Below, piece by piece: positions 1 to 6,525 of a stretch of DNA of 11,476 bases. Under the pieces are notes generated by a model that did not search any database, was not told the DNA's origin, and saw only the letters and a program-made list of their open reading frames with translations. This stretch comes from JBFJVZ01 sp041623895 (GTDB lineage: Bacteria > Planctomycetota > Planctomycetia > Pirellulales > Pirellulaceae). The position numbers and the translations under genes were made by a program. The DNA is taken from NCBI GenBank assembly GCA_041623895.1, contig JBFJVZ010000248.1:1-11476 (forward strand). The letters run 5' to 3'. Each line of letters starts with the position of its first letter. Positions within the stretch are counted from its first letter, which is position 1.

Positions 1-39
1 GAAGGCGGCCGATGTTGATGTTCCGCAATGATTCTTCCC

Positions 40-145
40 TCCGCGAACGAAAGTTTTGTTTTTCCGTTCCGACGCGGAGCGTCGGACGACAATAAATTCA
101 CAGCCTCTCCGCAAACGAACGCTCGGCCGCGGAGCGTCCGACGAC
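40..145. repeat. Degenerate direct repeat (two copies) in the intergenic region
   Basis: The first 149 bases hold no gene I can support. Two related segments are visible. Copy 1 begins CTCCGCGAACGA at 40-51 and ends GCGGAGCGTCGGACGAC at 74-90. Copy 2 begins CTCCGCAAACGA at 107-118 and ends GCGGAGCGTCCGACGAC at 129-145. The two ends match at 11/12 and 16/17 positions, while the middles differ in length and sequence. Copy 2 stops a few bases beyond the stop codon of the S9 peptidase gene. Motifs of this type look like a family of dispersed intergenic repeats in Pirellulaceae, which is recollection and not tested here. A plus-strand frame at 2-31 ends in TGA and could be the last residues of an upstream gene, but this is too short to call. 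Confidence 0.6.
68..86. repeat. Perfect short hairpin inside repeat copy 1
   Basis: TCCGACGC (68-75), a 3-base spacer GGA, then GCGTCGGA (79-86) make a perfect 8-bp inverted repeat. The equivalent place in copy 2 keeps most of the stem with one mismatch. It lies 64 bases past the stop codon of the minus-strand peptidase gene, so it could help stop or stabilise that transcript. No U-run follows it on the minus strand, so it is not a classical intrinsic terminator. Confidence 0.45.
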
Positions 146-149
146 TATC

Positions 150-2222
150 TCACTCTTGTTTAGGGATTCCCAATGCTTCGTGGTAGTCGATCTCTATCTC
201 CGGCGGCTCCTGGCCCTGTTGTTGAAGGAACGTTTCCATCCAACGCAACATGCGCAGGTTGTAATCGAGCCGCGCAGCTGCTTTTCGATTCCCATGGCCC
301 TCGCCTTCATACAGTACCAACCGCACGGGCGCCTGATCCAATGTTTTCAGGTGCCGATGAAGTTCTAATGACTGTGACGGATGCACGCGAGGATCATTCT
401 TGCCGTGCAAAATCAGTGTTGGAGTTTTGTTTCGCTGAACGTAGCGAATAGGGCTTCGCTCCACAAAGTAGTCCCAATCGTCCCATAGCCGTTTGCGATG
501 ATGAACCAAAAACATCTCTTCTGGAATATCTGTGGTTCCTACTTTCGAGACGTTATCGCTGATGCCGACAAACATCACGCTGGCCGCGAACCGATCGGAG
601 TAGTACGTTGAACACCAGGCCGACGCATAGCCTCCGTAAGAGCCTCCGGTAACACCAATTGCCTTGGGATCGGCGATCCCGATTTCGATTAAGTGATCGA
701 TGCCGTCAATCAGGTCATCGAATTCTTTACCCCCAGCATCTTCTTGACCCATTTTCGAGAACTCGACGCCGCGACCGGTGCTGCCGCGATAGTTCGGATA
801 AAAAACCGCGAAGCCTTTAGCCGCGGCAACTTGTCCGGGACGGGTATAGCTGGTGATCCATCCGTTTGATTCGTGAGCCTCCGGCCCACCGTGCACGTAC
901 ATGATCGTCGGATAACGCCGGCCTTCGACGTAGTTCAATGGATAAACCAGCACACCTTCTAATTTCAAATCGTCACGGGCGCTCCAGGTGATGGCCGTTT
1001 GCCTGGCGAATTGCAGGTCATCCAGCCAAGGATTGACGTTGGTCAGCCGACGTGGCTTCTCCGTCCCGCTGGCGACAAAGAGTTCGGTCGGATGCGTTGG
1101 GGCGTGACCGAGCAGCGCGATCGTGTCGGTTCCGCCGGCAAGTGAGAAGCCAGCCAAAACAACTTCACCGCCCGGCTCTAGCTGGTCCTTGCGTTTTCCC
1201 TCCAGGCTGACGACACCCATCCGCGATGAAACACCTTCGCCCGCCAGCCAAAGAATCGTTGATTCGTCTTGCCAGGCAATTGAATGGACGTGGGCCTTCA
1301 GTTGGGGCAGCAAATCGACCAACGGCTCGTCACTTTCGGCGGTCCCGACCATCAAGCGGCCTTCGCGAGGATCATTGATGTTCTCACCCGAAATGATGGC
1401 CAAATGCTTTCCATCCGGGCTCCAGGCAACCTCACCTAGTTTTCCCGGATTCTCCAAGGAACGAATGATGCGTCCGGAATCTGATTCAACAACGTGTACC
1501 CGCTGTTGCATGTAGCTGTCATCAACTGACGGAGTCGGTGCAAGAACGACCATCAAATCTTTTCCGTTGGGACTCCATTTCACGTTGCCAGCCGATCCCT
1601 GCAACTGCAACATTCGCGGCTTCACCTCGGATTCACCCTCTGTCGCCTCGGGATCGATCGAAGCAATCCAGACACGATTCGGTTGCCAATCTTCCTCGTA
1701 GATTTCCTGATTGAATCCCTTTTCACGAATCTCTTTGACGGCCTTGTCTGTTTCTTCTTTCGCCAGGAAGGCGACCGCTTTACCGCTCGGTGACACATCG
1801 AATCCGCTGATTGATGTTGGATGCTTCAGCGTGCGGATCGATTCGCCGCCATCGACGGCGATCCGGTATAACGCTTTTTCTTCATCGCCTGTGCGTTTGG
1901 CGGTATAGTAGATCCATCGTCCGTCAGCCGACCAATGCGGATCGCCAATCGAGACTTCCCCGGTGATGAAGGGACGCCGCTTACCTTCCAAATCAATCAG
2001 CTGCAGTTCGGACCAGGCCGGACCGTCGTCGGAAGTGATGGGAGAGCGAGGCACCGACACGGTGTAGGCGATCGATTTGCCGTCCGGCGACACGGACGCG
2101 CCGCTGACATATTTCAGCTTCGCCGTGTGTTTCGCTTCCATTCGCTTCTGGTCCTGGGCCCAGAGAGCGGCAGGAGCAAAAGCGATGAGCAAACAGAAAA
2201 TTCGAGTCTGTCGTTGATGCAT
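150..2222 (-). CDS. Secreted S9 family serine peptidase (prolyl oligopeptidase/acylaminoacyl-peptidase type)
   Basis: A 690-residue exported peptidase that should cleave short peptides, probably in the periplasm; the exact specificity cannot be read. The N-terminus has a signal peptide with a hydrophobic stretch ending ALWA before QD (about residues 1-22). Residues about 40-330 hold six PD40/WD40-like propeller strands (SPDG, SADG, SPSG, SPNG, SPDG, AWQDES at about 45, 96, 142, 215, 266 and 316). The C-terminal alpha/beta hydrolase domain has an HGGP oxyanion segment at about 443 and the nucleophile motif GGSYGGY with Ser528. Asp610 in KNDPRVH and His643 in EGEGHGN complete the triad. All catalytic residues are present and the length is normal for the family. 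I chose the ATG at 2222, which has AGAGG 9 bases upstream (2232-2236). A TTG 36 bases further out (2258) would only add residues ahead of the signal peptide. It is divergent from the DUF2314 gene and has no evident link to the metal genes. Confidence 0.93.
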   Translation of the reverse strand: MHQRQTRIFCLLIAFAPAALWAQDQKRMEAKHTAKLKYVSGASVSPDGKSIAYTVSVPRSPITSDDGPAWSELQLIDLEGKRRPFITGEVSIGDPHWSADGRWIYYTAKRTGDEEKALYRIAVDGGESIRTLKHPTSISGFDVSPSGKAVAFLAKEETDKAVKEIREKGFNQEIYEEDWQPNRVWIASIDPEATEGESEVKPRMLQLQGSAGNVKWSPNGKDLMVVLAPTPSVDDSYMQQRVHVVESDSGRIIRSLENPGKLGEVAWSPDGKHLAIISGENINDPREGRLMVGTAESDEPLVDLLPQLKAHVHSIAWQDESTILWLAGEGVSSRMGVVSLEGKRKDQLEPGGEVVLAGFSLAGGTDTIALLGHAPTHPTELFVASGTEKPRRLTNVNPWLDDLQFARQTAITWSARDDLKLEGVLVYPLNYVEGRRYPTIMYVHGGPEAHESNGWITSYTRPGQVAAAKGFAVFYPNYRGSTGRGVEFSKMGQEDAGGKEFDDLIDGIDHLIEIGIADPKAIGVTGGSYGGYASAWCSTYYSDRFAASVMFVGISDNVSKVGTTDIPEEMFLVHHRKRLWDDWDYFVERSPIRYVQRNKTPTLILHGKNDPRVHPSQSLELHRHLKTLDQAPVRLVLYEGEGHGNRKAAARLDYNLRMLRWMETFLQQQGQEPPEIEIDYHEALGIPKQE

Positions 2223-2319
2223 TTGCCGGAACCTCTTGAATATGAATCGTGTTGGCAATGATTGGCTGCAATTTGCGCCGTGGAGTACGGTTTCTTAATC
2301 TGACGGAGCACAGGGAGGA

Positions 2320-2367
2320 ACAATTCGGCCCCACTGGCGGAAACAGTCGTGACAATTGTTCTACAAT
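2320..2367. promoter_or_regulatory. ACAAT repeats in the divergent promoter region
   Basis: The 151 bases between the two divergent start codons contain ACAAT at 2320-2324, 2352-2356 and 2363-2367. The spacings are 32 and 11 bases, close to three and one helical turns. The middle copy is part of the palindrome ACAATTGT (2352-2359), and ATTGT-TCT-ACAAT (2355-2367) forms a small inverted repeat over the proposed -10 box of the plus-strand gene. This could be an operator. No regulator is encoded nearby, and short AT-rich words recur by chance. Confidence 0.25.
2362..2367 (+). promoter_or_regulatory. Candidate -10 box, possibly giving a leaderless transcript
   Basis: TACAAT matches the -10 consensus at five of six positions and ends six bases before the ATG at 2374, so transcription would begin at or next to the start codon. 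No good -35 hexamer lies 17 bases upstream. The only purine-rich element, AGGAG at 2368-2372, is one base from the ATG and too close for a normal ribosome binding site. Both points fit a leaderless start, but this is inference. Confidence 0.35.
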
Positions 2368-2373
2368 AGGAGA

Positions 2374-3228
2374 ATGAGCTCGCAAGATCCAAACAAGTCG
2401 CCCGTTTATCTTTCTGTCGATGACGATCCCGAAATGGAGCAAGCGATCAAGCGTGCTCGAGGAACGTTCCGGTACTTTTGGCGGGAGTTGTCCTGGGAAC
2501 GCCGGCGAATCATTCCCGGTTTGGATTTGGCCTGTGTCAAAGTCGCTTTTTCTGATCCCCCGGGGCCAACCTCCGACGAAAACGTGGCGGTCGAACAAAT
2601 GTGGATCGGCGATGTCGACTTCGACGGGAAACAAGTCAGTGGCACATTGATTAATTCACCAAACTGGCTGACGTCGGTTTCTGAGGGTGACGATGTGCAA
2701 ATTCAACCCAACAGGGTCAGCGACTGGATGTACGCAATCAATGGGCGAGTCTACGGCGCATACACCGTAAACTTGATGCGTTCCAGGATGAGCCGCGGTG
2801 AACGCTCGGCACACGACAAAGCCTGGGGCCTGGATTTTGGCGATCCGAATGAGATTCAAATTGTACCGCCGGAGTATCTGGGGCAAAAAAGGCCGGGCCT
2901 GTTTGCCAGGCTTCTTGGCAGTGGACAGAGGTCGCAAGATCCCGCCGAGGTCGCTAAGAAGGAACATCCGATGGCGCTGAACATGACCGAATCGTTGGAG
3001 GAATTTGTGCAGCAGGATCCGTCGAATCTGACGGTCGCGGATGATCATGGATTCACGCTGTTGCATCAACTTGCCTTAGCCGGCGCCGCGAGCGGAGTGG
3101 CCATCTTGCTGCGACATGGTGCTGATCCAAGCGCTTTGACCAACCACGGGATGACCCCGCTTAGTCTGGCCAAATCGCTGGGCTGGAAAAAAGTTGCCGA
3201 CATGCTTTCCGCAGCCGTTACAGACTAG
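2374..3228 (+). CDS. DUF2314 (YegJ-like) domain protein with C-terminal ankyrin repeats
   Basis: A 284-residue protein with no signal peptide or membrane segment, so probably cytoplasmic. Residues about 20-140 match the DUF2314/YegJ pattern: the opening AIKRARGTF-FW, a central EQMWIGDV, then GTLINSPNWL, VQIQPNRVSDWMY and NGRVYGAYT. The biochemical role of DUF2314 is not known. Residues about 140-200 form a charged linker. Residues about 203-284 hold two ankyrin-type units (GFTLLHQLALAG...LLRHGADPSA and GMTPLSLAKSLGWKKVADML), a likely protein-binding tail. I chose the ATG at 2374 over a TTG at 2356 because TACAAT and AGGAG lie between them. It is in the same direction as the efflux genes but 94 bases ahead of the preferred start of the next gene, so co-transcription is possible but not shown. 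No link to metals is visible in the protein itself. Confidence 0.85.
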   Translation: MSSQDPNKSPVYLSVDDDPEMEQAIKRARGTFRYFWRELSWERRRIIPGLDLACVKVAFSDPPGPTSDENVAVEQMWIGDVDFDGKQVSGTLINSPNWLTSVSEGDDVQIQPNRVSDWMYAINGRVYGAYTVNLMRSRMSRGERSAHDKAWGLDFGDPNEIQIVPPEYLGQKRPGLFARLLGSGQRSQDPAEVAKKEHPMALNMTESLEEFVQQDPSNLTVADDHGFTLLHQLALAGAASGVAILLRHGADPSALTNHGMTPLSLAKSLGWKKVADMLSAAVTD

Positions 3229-3311
3229 CGGGCTCGTGAATGCTAGCAAGCCGTTTGCTTGATATCCACGCTGATGTCAGCCGATAGAGTCGATGTGCGG
3301 CTTTATCAAAC

Positions 3312-3317
3312 GGGAGG
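3312..3317 (+). promoter_or_regulatory. Ribosome binding site that decides a GTG start
   Basis: GGGAGG lies 5 bases before the GTG at 3323. The alternative in-frame ATG at 3293 has no comparable site. Starting at the GTG also brings the lipoprotein signal to a normal length of about 29 residues instead of 39. Confidence 0.6.
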
Positions 3318-3322
3318 ACTGG

Positions 3323-4795
3323 GTGCGCGCCCCTACGGGAATCTATTTCCGACAATTGGCTGACCAACTGCGCGGCTTGTTGCTGATCGGTTTGGCTGTC
3401 TGCGTTGGTTGCCAGTCCGACGGGCTCCGGGTTGGACGGTCAAGGATGTCGCGCGCGGGGGCTTCGGAAAATTCCAGCGACACCAGTCATCCCCGGCACA
3501 CCATCAAGCAAGTCGCCTTTGACGCAACATCTGCGCAGACCAATCAATCAGAACGCTCGGATTCCGACGCCATTGCCGGCGACGAAAATATGATTGTTGC
3601 CGACCAGATCTCCTCGGACCAAATTTCCTCGGACGCTGACCAAGCCAACACGCTGCGGGCATTGGAAGCGGTCGCGTTGCAAAACCATCCGTCGATCATT
3701 GAGGCTCGCACTCAAGTCGACGCAGCCCAGGGGCAATATGTGCAAGCAGGGCTGCCTTTCAATCCGGTCTTGCAGTATCAATCGGACGAAATTGGCAACG
3801 AGGACGCCACAGGCTTGCATTCGCTAAGAGTATCGCAGCAGTTTGTCACGGCAAACAAGCTGGGAATTGCACAACAGGTCGCGGCACAAACGAGCCGCCG
3901 ACGACGTGCCGAACTTCAGCGAGCAGAGTTGGAGGTGTTGACGCGGGTCAGGATCGCTTTCGCCCGCACCTTGATTTCGCAGCAACGTGTCGAATTGACG
4001 GATCAGATTGTTCAACTTGCTGACCAATCGGTTCAATCGGTTGAACAACTTTTCCGGGCTCAAGAGGTATCCAAGGTCACGTTACTGCAATCACGCTTGG
4101 AGGCCCAGCAGGCCCGCATCGATGCGGAAAATTCGGCAACCGCACTGGCCGCTAACCGGCGGTCTTTGGCAGCTGCCGCCGGCGTTTCGGAACTTTCTGC
4201 GTTGCCATTGATTGGCGATCCGACCGCTGGCCTGTCCGATGCGCCCTGGCAACCGCTGATTGATAGAATCACCGAGTTGAGCCCCGAGTTGGCGGCGAGG
4301 GGAGCGGATTTTGAAAGGGCGCAATGGGCGCTGCGCTTGGCCTGTGCCCAGGTGACACCGAACGTTACCACGCAACTAGGCGGCGGTGTTGTCACGGCAT
4401 CCGACGACCTATTTGGGGTGATCAGTGTGAGCGTGCCGTTGCCGATCCGAAATCGCAATCAAGGGAACATTCGCAGCGCACGTGCTGACGTCGCGTCGAC
4501 CATGGCGGCCAGCGAACGAGTTCGACTGGACCTTGTATCACGGCTGGCGGACGCGGTTGGCAGATACCGCATTGCCCGCCAGCGGCACCAGCGATTGACG
4601 AATAAGGTGCTGCCCTTCGCGGAACAATCATTCGAGCTGTCAAGAATTGCATTGGAAGCCGAAGAACTGAGCTTCTTGCAATTTCTCACGGCGCAGCGAA
4701 CTCTGATCACAACCAAATTGCGAATCCTGGACGCTCTTCTTCAAGCAAAAGAAGCTTGGGCCGAGATTGACGGTCTGTTGGTCGCCACACGGTAG
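3323..4795 (+). CDS. TolC/CzcC-type outer-membrane efflux lipoprotein
   Basis: A 490-residue outer-membrane channel of a tripartite RND pump; it should trimerise and connect with the adaptor encoded next. The N-terminus has a hydrophobic stretch LLLIGLAVCVGC with the likely lipidated Cys at residue 30. The lipobox is imperfect, with Cys at -3, but a lipid anchor is usual in the CusC/OprM/CzcC group. Residues 31 to about 108 are a polar, low-complexity linker rich in Ser, Asp and Gln. Two outer-membrane efflux repeats follow: about 111-290, opening LRALEAVALQNHPSIIEA, and about 315-485, with VPLPIRNRNQGNI at 371-383, a phrase typical of CzcC-like proteins. Both contain long amphipathic heptad-rich helices. 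An ATG at 3293 is an alternative start that adds 10 residues. It is followed by the adaptor gene after 94 bases and is most likely one operon with it. The family call is firm; the metal is not. Confidence 0.9.
   Translation: MRAPTGIYFRQLADQLRGLLLIGLAVCVGCQSDGLRVGRSRMSRAGASENSSDTSHPRHTIKQVAFDATSAQTNQSERSDSDAIAGDENMIVADQISSDQISSDADQANTLRALEAVALQNHPSIIEARTQVDAAQGQYVQAGLPFNPVLQYQSDEIGNEDATGLHSLRVSQQFVTANKLGIAQQVAAQTSRRRRAELQRAELEVLTRVRIAFARTLISQQRVELTDQIVQLADQSVQSVEQLFRAQEVSKVTLLQSRLEAQQARIDAENSATALAANRRSLAAAAGVSELSALPLIGDPTAGLSDAPWQPLIDRITELSPELAARGADFERAQWALRLACAQVTPNVTTQLGGGVVTASDDLFGVISVSVPLPIRNRNQGNIRSARADVASTMAASERVRLDLVSRLADAVGRYRIARQRHQRLTNKVLPFAEQSFELSRIALEAEELSFLQFLTAQRTLITTKLRILDALLQAKEAWAEIDGLLVATR
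3602..3631 (+). repeat. 15-bp tandem duplication within the TolC-like gene
   Basis: GACCAGATCTCCTCG (3602-3616) is followed directly by GACCAAATTTCCTCG (3617-3631), 13 of 15 identical. It encodes DQISS twice (residues 94-103) in the low-complexity linker between the lipid-anchored Cys and the channel domain. The reading frame is kept, and it looks like a small slippage duplication in a region with little constraint. Confidence 0.7.
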
Positions 4796-4889
4796 GCTGG
4801 CCGCTAACATCACCGCTGACATCAGGTCGACTTTTCGCGGACAATGGATAGGTCGCACCGATTACTCGAGATTGCCGTGAGCGAAGCCA

Positions 4890-6434
4890 ATGCAAAGACC
4901 TGACGCCGAAGGATCAAAATCCAATCGCCTTATTCTTGTCGCTGTCGCTGTCGTATTGATCGCCGGCATCGGGCTTGCGATGAGCGATTTGCCGGCCCGT
5001 TTCGGAATCTCTGGGTCAGCGACCAGCCAAGTCGATGACGATCCGCATAGCAGCGGCCAGCCAGATTCTGGACACGGCCATCAGGAACATCATCACGGTG
5101 GTCACGGCCACACTGATGACGGCCACTCCGATGAGGACGCGATTGAGTTGAGCCAACAAGCACGCCAAAGTCTGGGGCTACGGACCAAGCGTGTTTCACT
5201 GGGAACCTTCACCGAGTACATCGAAGTCCCCGGACTGGTGACCAACTGGCCGGGCCGAACGCATATCATTGTGACCTCGCCGTTGACAGGAGTGATTAAT
5301 GCAATCCACATCTCCAGGGGTGAACTGATCGAAGGAAATGCACCGCTGTTCTCTTTGCGGCTGACGCATCAGGATCTTGTCAAGACGCAAGAACAATACC
5401 TCACCCAGCTTGGCGAATTGGACGTCGAGGAAATGGAAATTGCGCGGCTGACGTCTATCGCCAGCTCCGGTGCCGTTGCCGGGAAGACGCTGATTGCCCG
5501 CCAATACGAACGCGACAAATTGATGGCCGGCGTGCAAGCCGCACGGCAATCGATGCTGTTGCACGGTTTGACGCAAGCCCAGATCGATAGCATCGAAAAG
5601 ACGCGCGAACTTGTTGGCGAGATTACCGTGTTCGCACCGCAGTTACACGAAGACACCTCGCTTCATCACGATGCTTTGCATGAGCGGACTTCCGCACTGG
5701 ACAATGGCGAATCAATATCGCCATCAGCGGAATCCCAGACTCGGCTTGCTTCACTGACACAACCCGCTGATCACCCCGCGCATGTGGACACAGATTTGTT
5801 GGTGACCGTGCTGGACGTCAGTCGAGGGCAGTCGGTGTTGGCCGGTGAGACACTAGCCCAACTTTCCGACTACAGCGTCTTGCTGATCGAAGGCCACGCA
5901 TTTCAACGCGACAACGCGGCGCTTCGACAAGCCGCCCAATCACAGCTCTCGCTGCAGGCCGTCTTGGACGCTTCCGGGGAGGAGTTGGAAGTCATCGATG
6001 ATTTGAAGATCGTCAACATTGGCAATGAAGTCGGCAAACAATCTCGTGCCTTGCCCTTCTACGTGCAATTAATCAATCAAATTGAACGCTCCGAAATGCG
6101 TGACGGCCGGCGATATGTCAGTTGGCGATACAAGCCGGGGCAACGATTACAACTGCGGCTGCCGATCAAGACGCACGAGAATGTGATTGTCGTACCGCGG
6201 GAAGCCGTTGGCAAATCAGGATTGGAGCAATACGTGTTCGTGGACCGCGGTGATCATCTCGATCGTATTCCGGTCCGCCTGGTCGCGCGGGGCCCCATCA
6301 ACGTCGCCATCGCCAACGATGGACAACTCAGTGCCAGACACAGGATCGCCATCAATTCCGCCCACCAATTGCTGATGGCATTGAGAAATCAAGCCGGCGG
6401 CGGCATCGATCCCCATGCGGGACATTCACATTGA
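4890..6434 (+). CDS. RND efflux periplasmic adaptor (CusB/CzcB type) with His-rich segments
   Basis: A 514-residue membrane-fusion protein linking the RND pump to the TolC-like channel. Residues 13-31 form an uncleaved signal anchor (LILVAVAVVLIAGIGLA). Residues 61-80 are very His-rich (GHGHQEHHHG followed by GHGHTDDGHS, eight His), a likely metal-capture segment just outside the membrane. The beta-barrel/lipoyl core begins near 100 (TKRVSLGTFTEYIEVPG), with PLTGVINAIHISRGELIEGNAPLF as the first lipoyl half. Residues 160-240 form the helical hairpin. The second lipoyl half is LLVTVLDVSRGQSVLAGETLAQL (303-325). Between FAP (248-250) and that half lies an insert of about 50 hydrophilic residues with six His. 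The C-terminus ends HAGHSH (509-514). The Met-rich N-terminal copper site known in E. coli CusB is not seen. The start ATG has only a weak GTGAG upstream. The outer-membrane channel gene precedes it and the pump gene follows. Confidence 0.9.
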   Translation: MQRPDAEGSKSNRLILVAVAVVLIAGIGLAMSDLPARFGISGSATSQVDDDPHSSGQPDSGHGHQEHHHGGHGHTDDGHSDEDAIELSQQARQSLGLRTKRVSLGTFTEYIEVPGLVTNWPGRTHIIVTSPLTGVINAIHISRGELIEGNAPLFSLRLTHQDLVKTQEQYLTQLGELDVEEMEIARLTSIASSGAVAGKTLIARQYERDKLMAGVQAARQSMLLHGLTQAQIDSIEKTRELVGEITVFAPQLHEDTSLHHDALHERTSALDNGESISPSAESQTRLASLTQPADHPAHVDTDLLVTVLDVSRGQSVLAGETLAQLSDYSVLLIEGHAFQRDNAALRQAAQSQLSLQAVLDASGEELEVIDDLKIVNIGNEVGKQSRALPFYVQLINQIERSEMRDGRRYVSWRYKPGQRLQLRLPIKTHENVIVVPREAVGKSGLEQYVFVDRGDHLDRIPVRLVARGPINVAIANDGQLSARHRIAINSAHQLLMALRNQAGGGIDPHAGHSH

Positions 6435-6440
6435 GCAGCA

Positions 6441-6460
6441 GGGGATGGAAGGGGATGCAA
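6441..6460 (+). repeat. 10-bp tandem duplication at the adaptor-pump junction
   Basis: GGGGATGGAA (6441-6450) is followed directly by GGGGATGCAA (6451-6460), nine of ten identical. It starts six bases after the adaptor stop codon. Each copy contains an ATG next to a G-run, the first (6445) in frame with the pump gene. Whether either is used is unknown. Confidence 0.5.
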
Positions 6461-6469
6461 GGCCCACTT

Positions 6470-6501
6470 CCCAATTCCCAATTTCCAATTCCCAATTCCC
6501 A
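6470..6501 (+). repeat. CCCAATT heptamer tandem array
   Basis: Four head-to-tail 7-base units, CCCAATT at 6470, 6477 and 6491 and the variant TCCAATT at 6484, followed by a partial CCCA at 6498-6501. The array lies between the adaptor stop (6432-6434) and the preferred pump start (6526). It resembles in unit length the short tandemly repeated heptamers known from filamentous cyanobacteria. If the pump started at 6415 or 6445 the array would be translated into a Ser/Gln/Phe/Pro stretch not expected in any RND pump, which supports the later start. Confidence 0.75.
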
Positions 6502-6525
6502 CGCCTTACCCCCCGGCACCGCCGC

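Noticed and set aside
1993..2634. Open frame of 213 codons on the minus strand across the peptidase start and into the DUF2314 gene
   Set aside because: It covers the divergent promoter region and parts of two firmly supported genes, and its translation shows no family signature.
3247..3261. Small hairpin CAAGC-CGTTT-GCTTG after the DUF2314 stop codon
   Set aside because: The stem is only 5 bp and no U-run follows, so a terminator call is not supported.
3271..4825. CTGATGTCAG at 3271-3280 and its reverse complement at 4816-4825, both in gaps flanking the TolC-like gene
   Set aside because: A single 10-base match in an 11-kb window is plausible by chance, and no similar site flanks the other genes.
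6415..6525. N-terminal extension of the RND pump from the ATG at 6415
   Set aside because: It overlaps the adaptor end, translates the heptamer repeat into a low-complexity stretch, and adds 37 residues before the normal RND N-terminus; neither 6415 nor 6445 has a convincing ribosome binding site.
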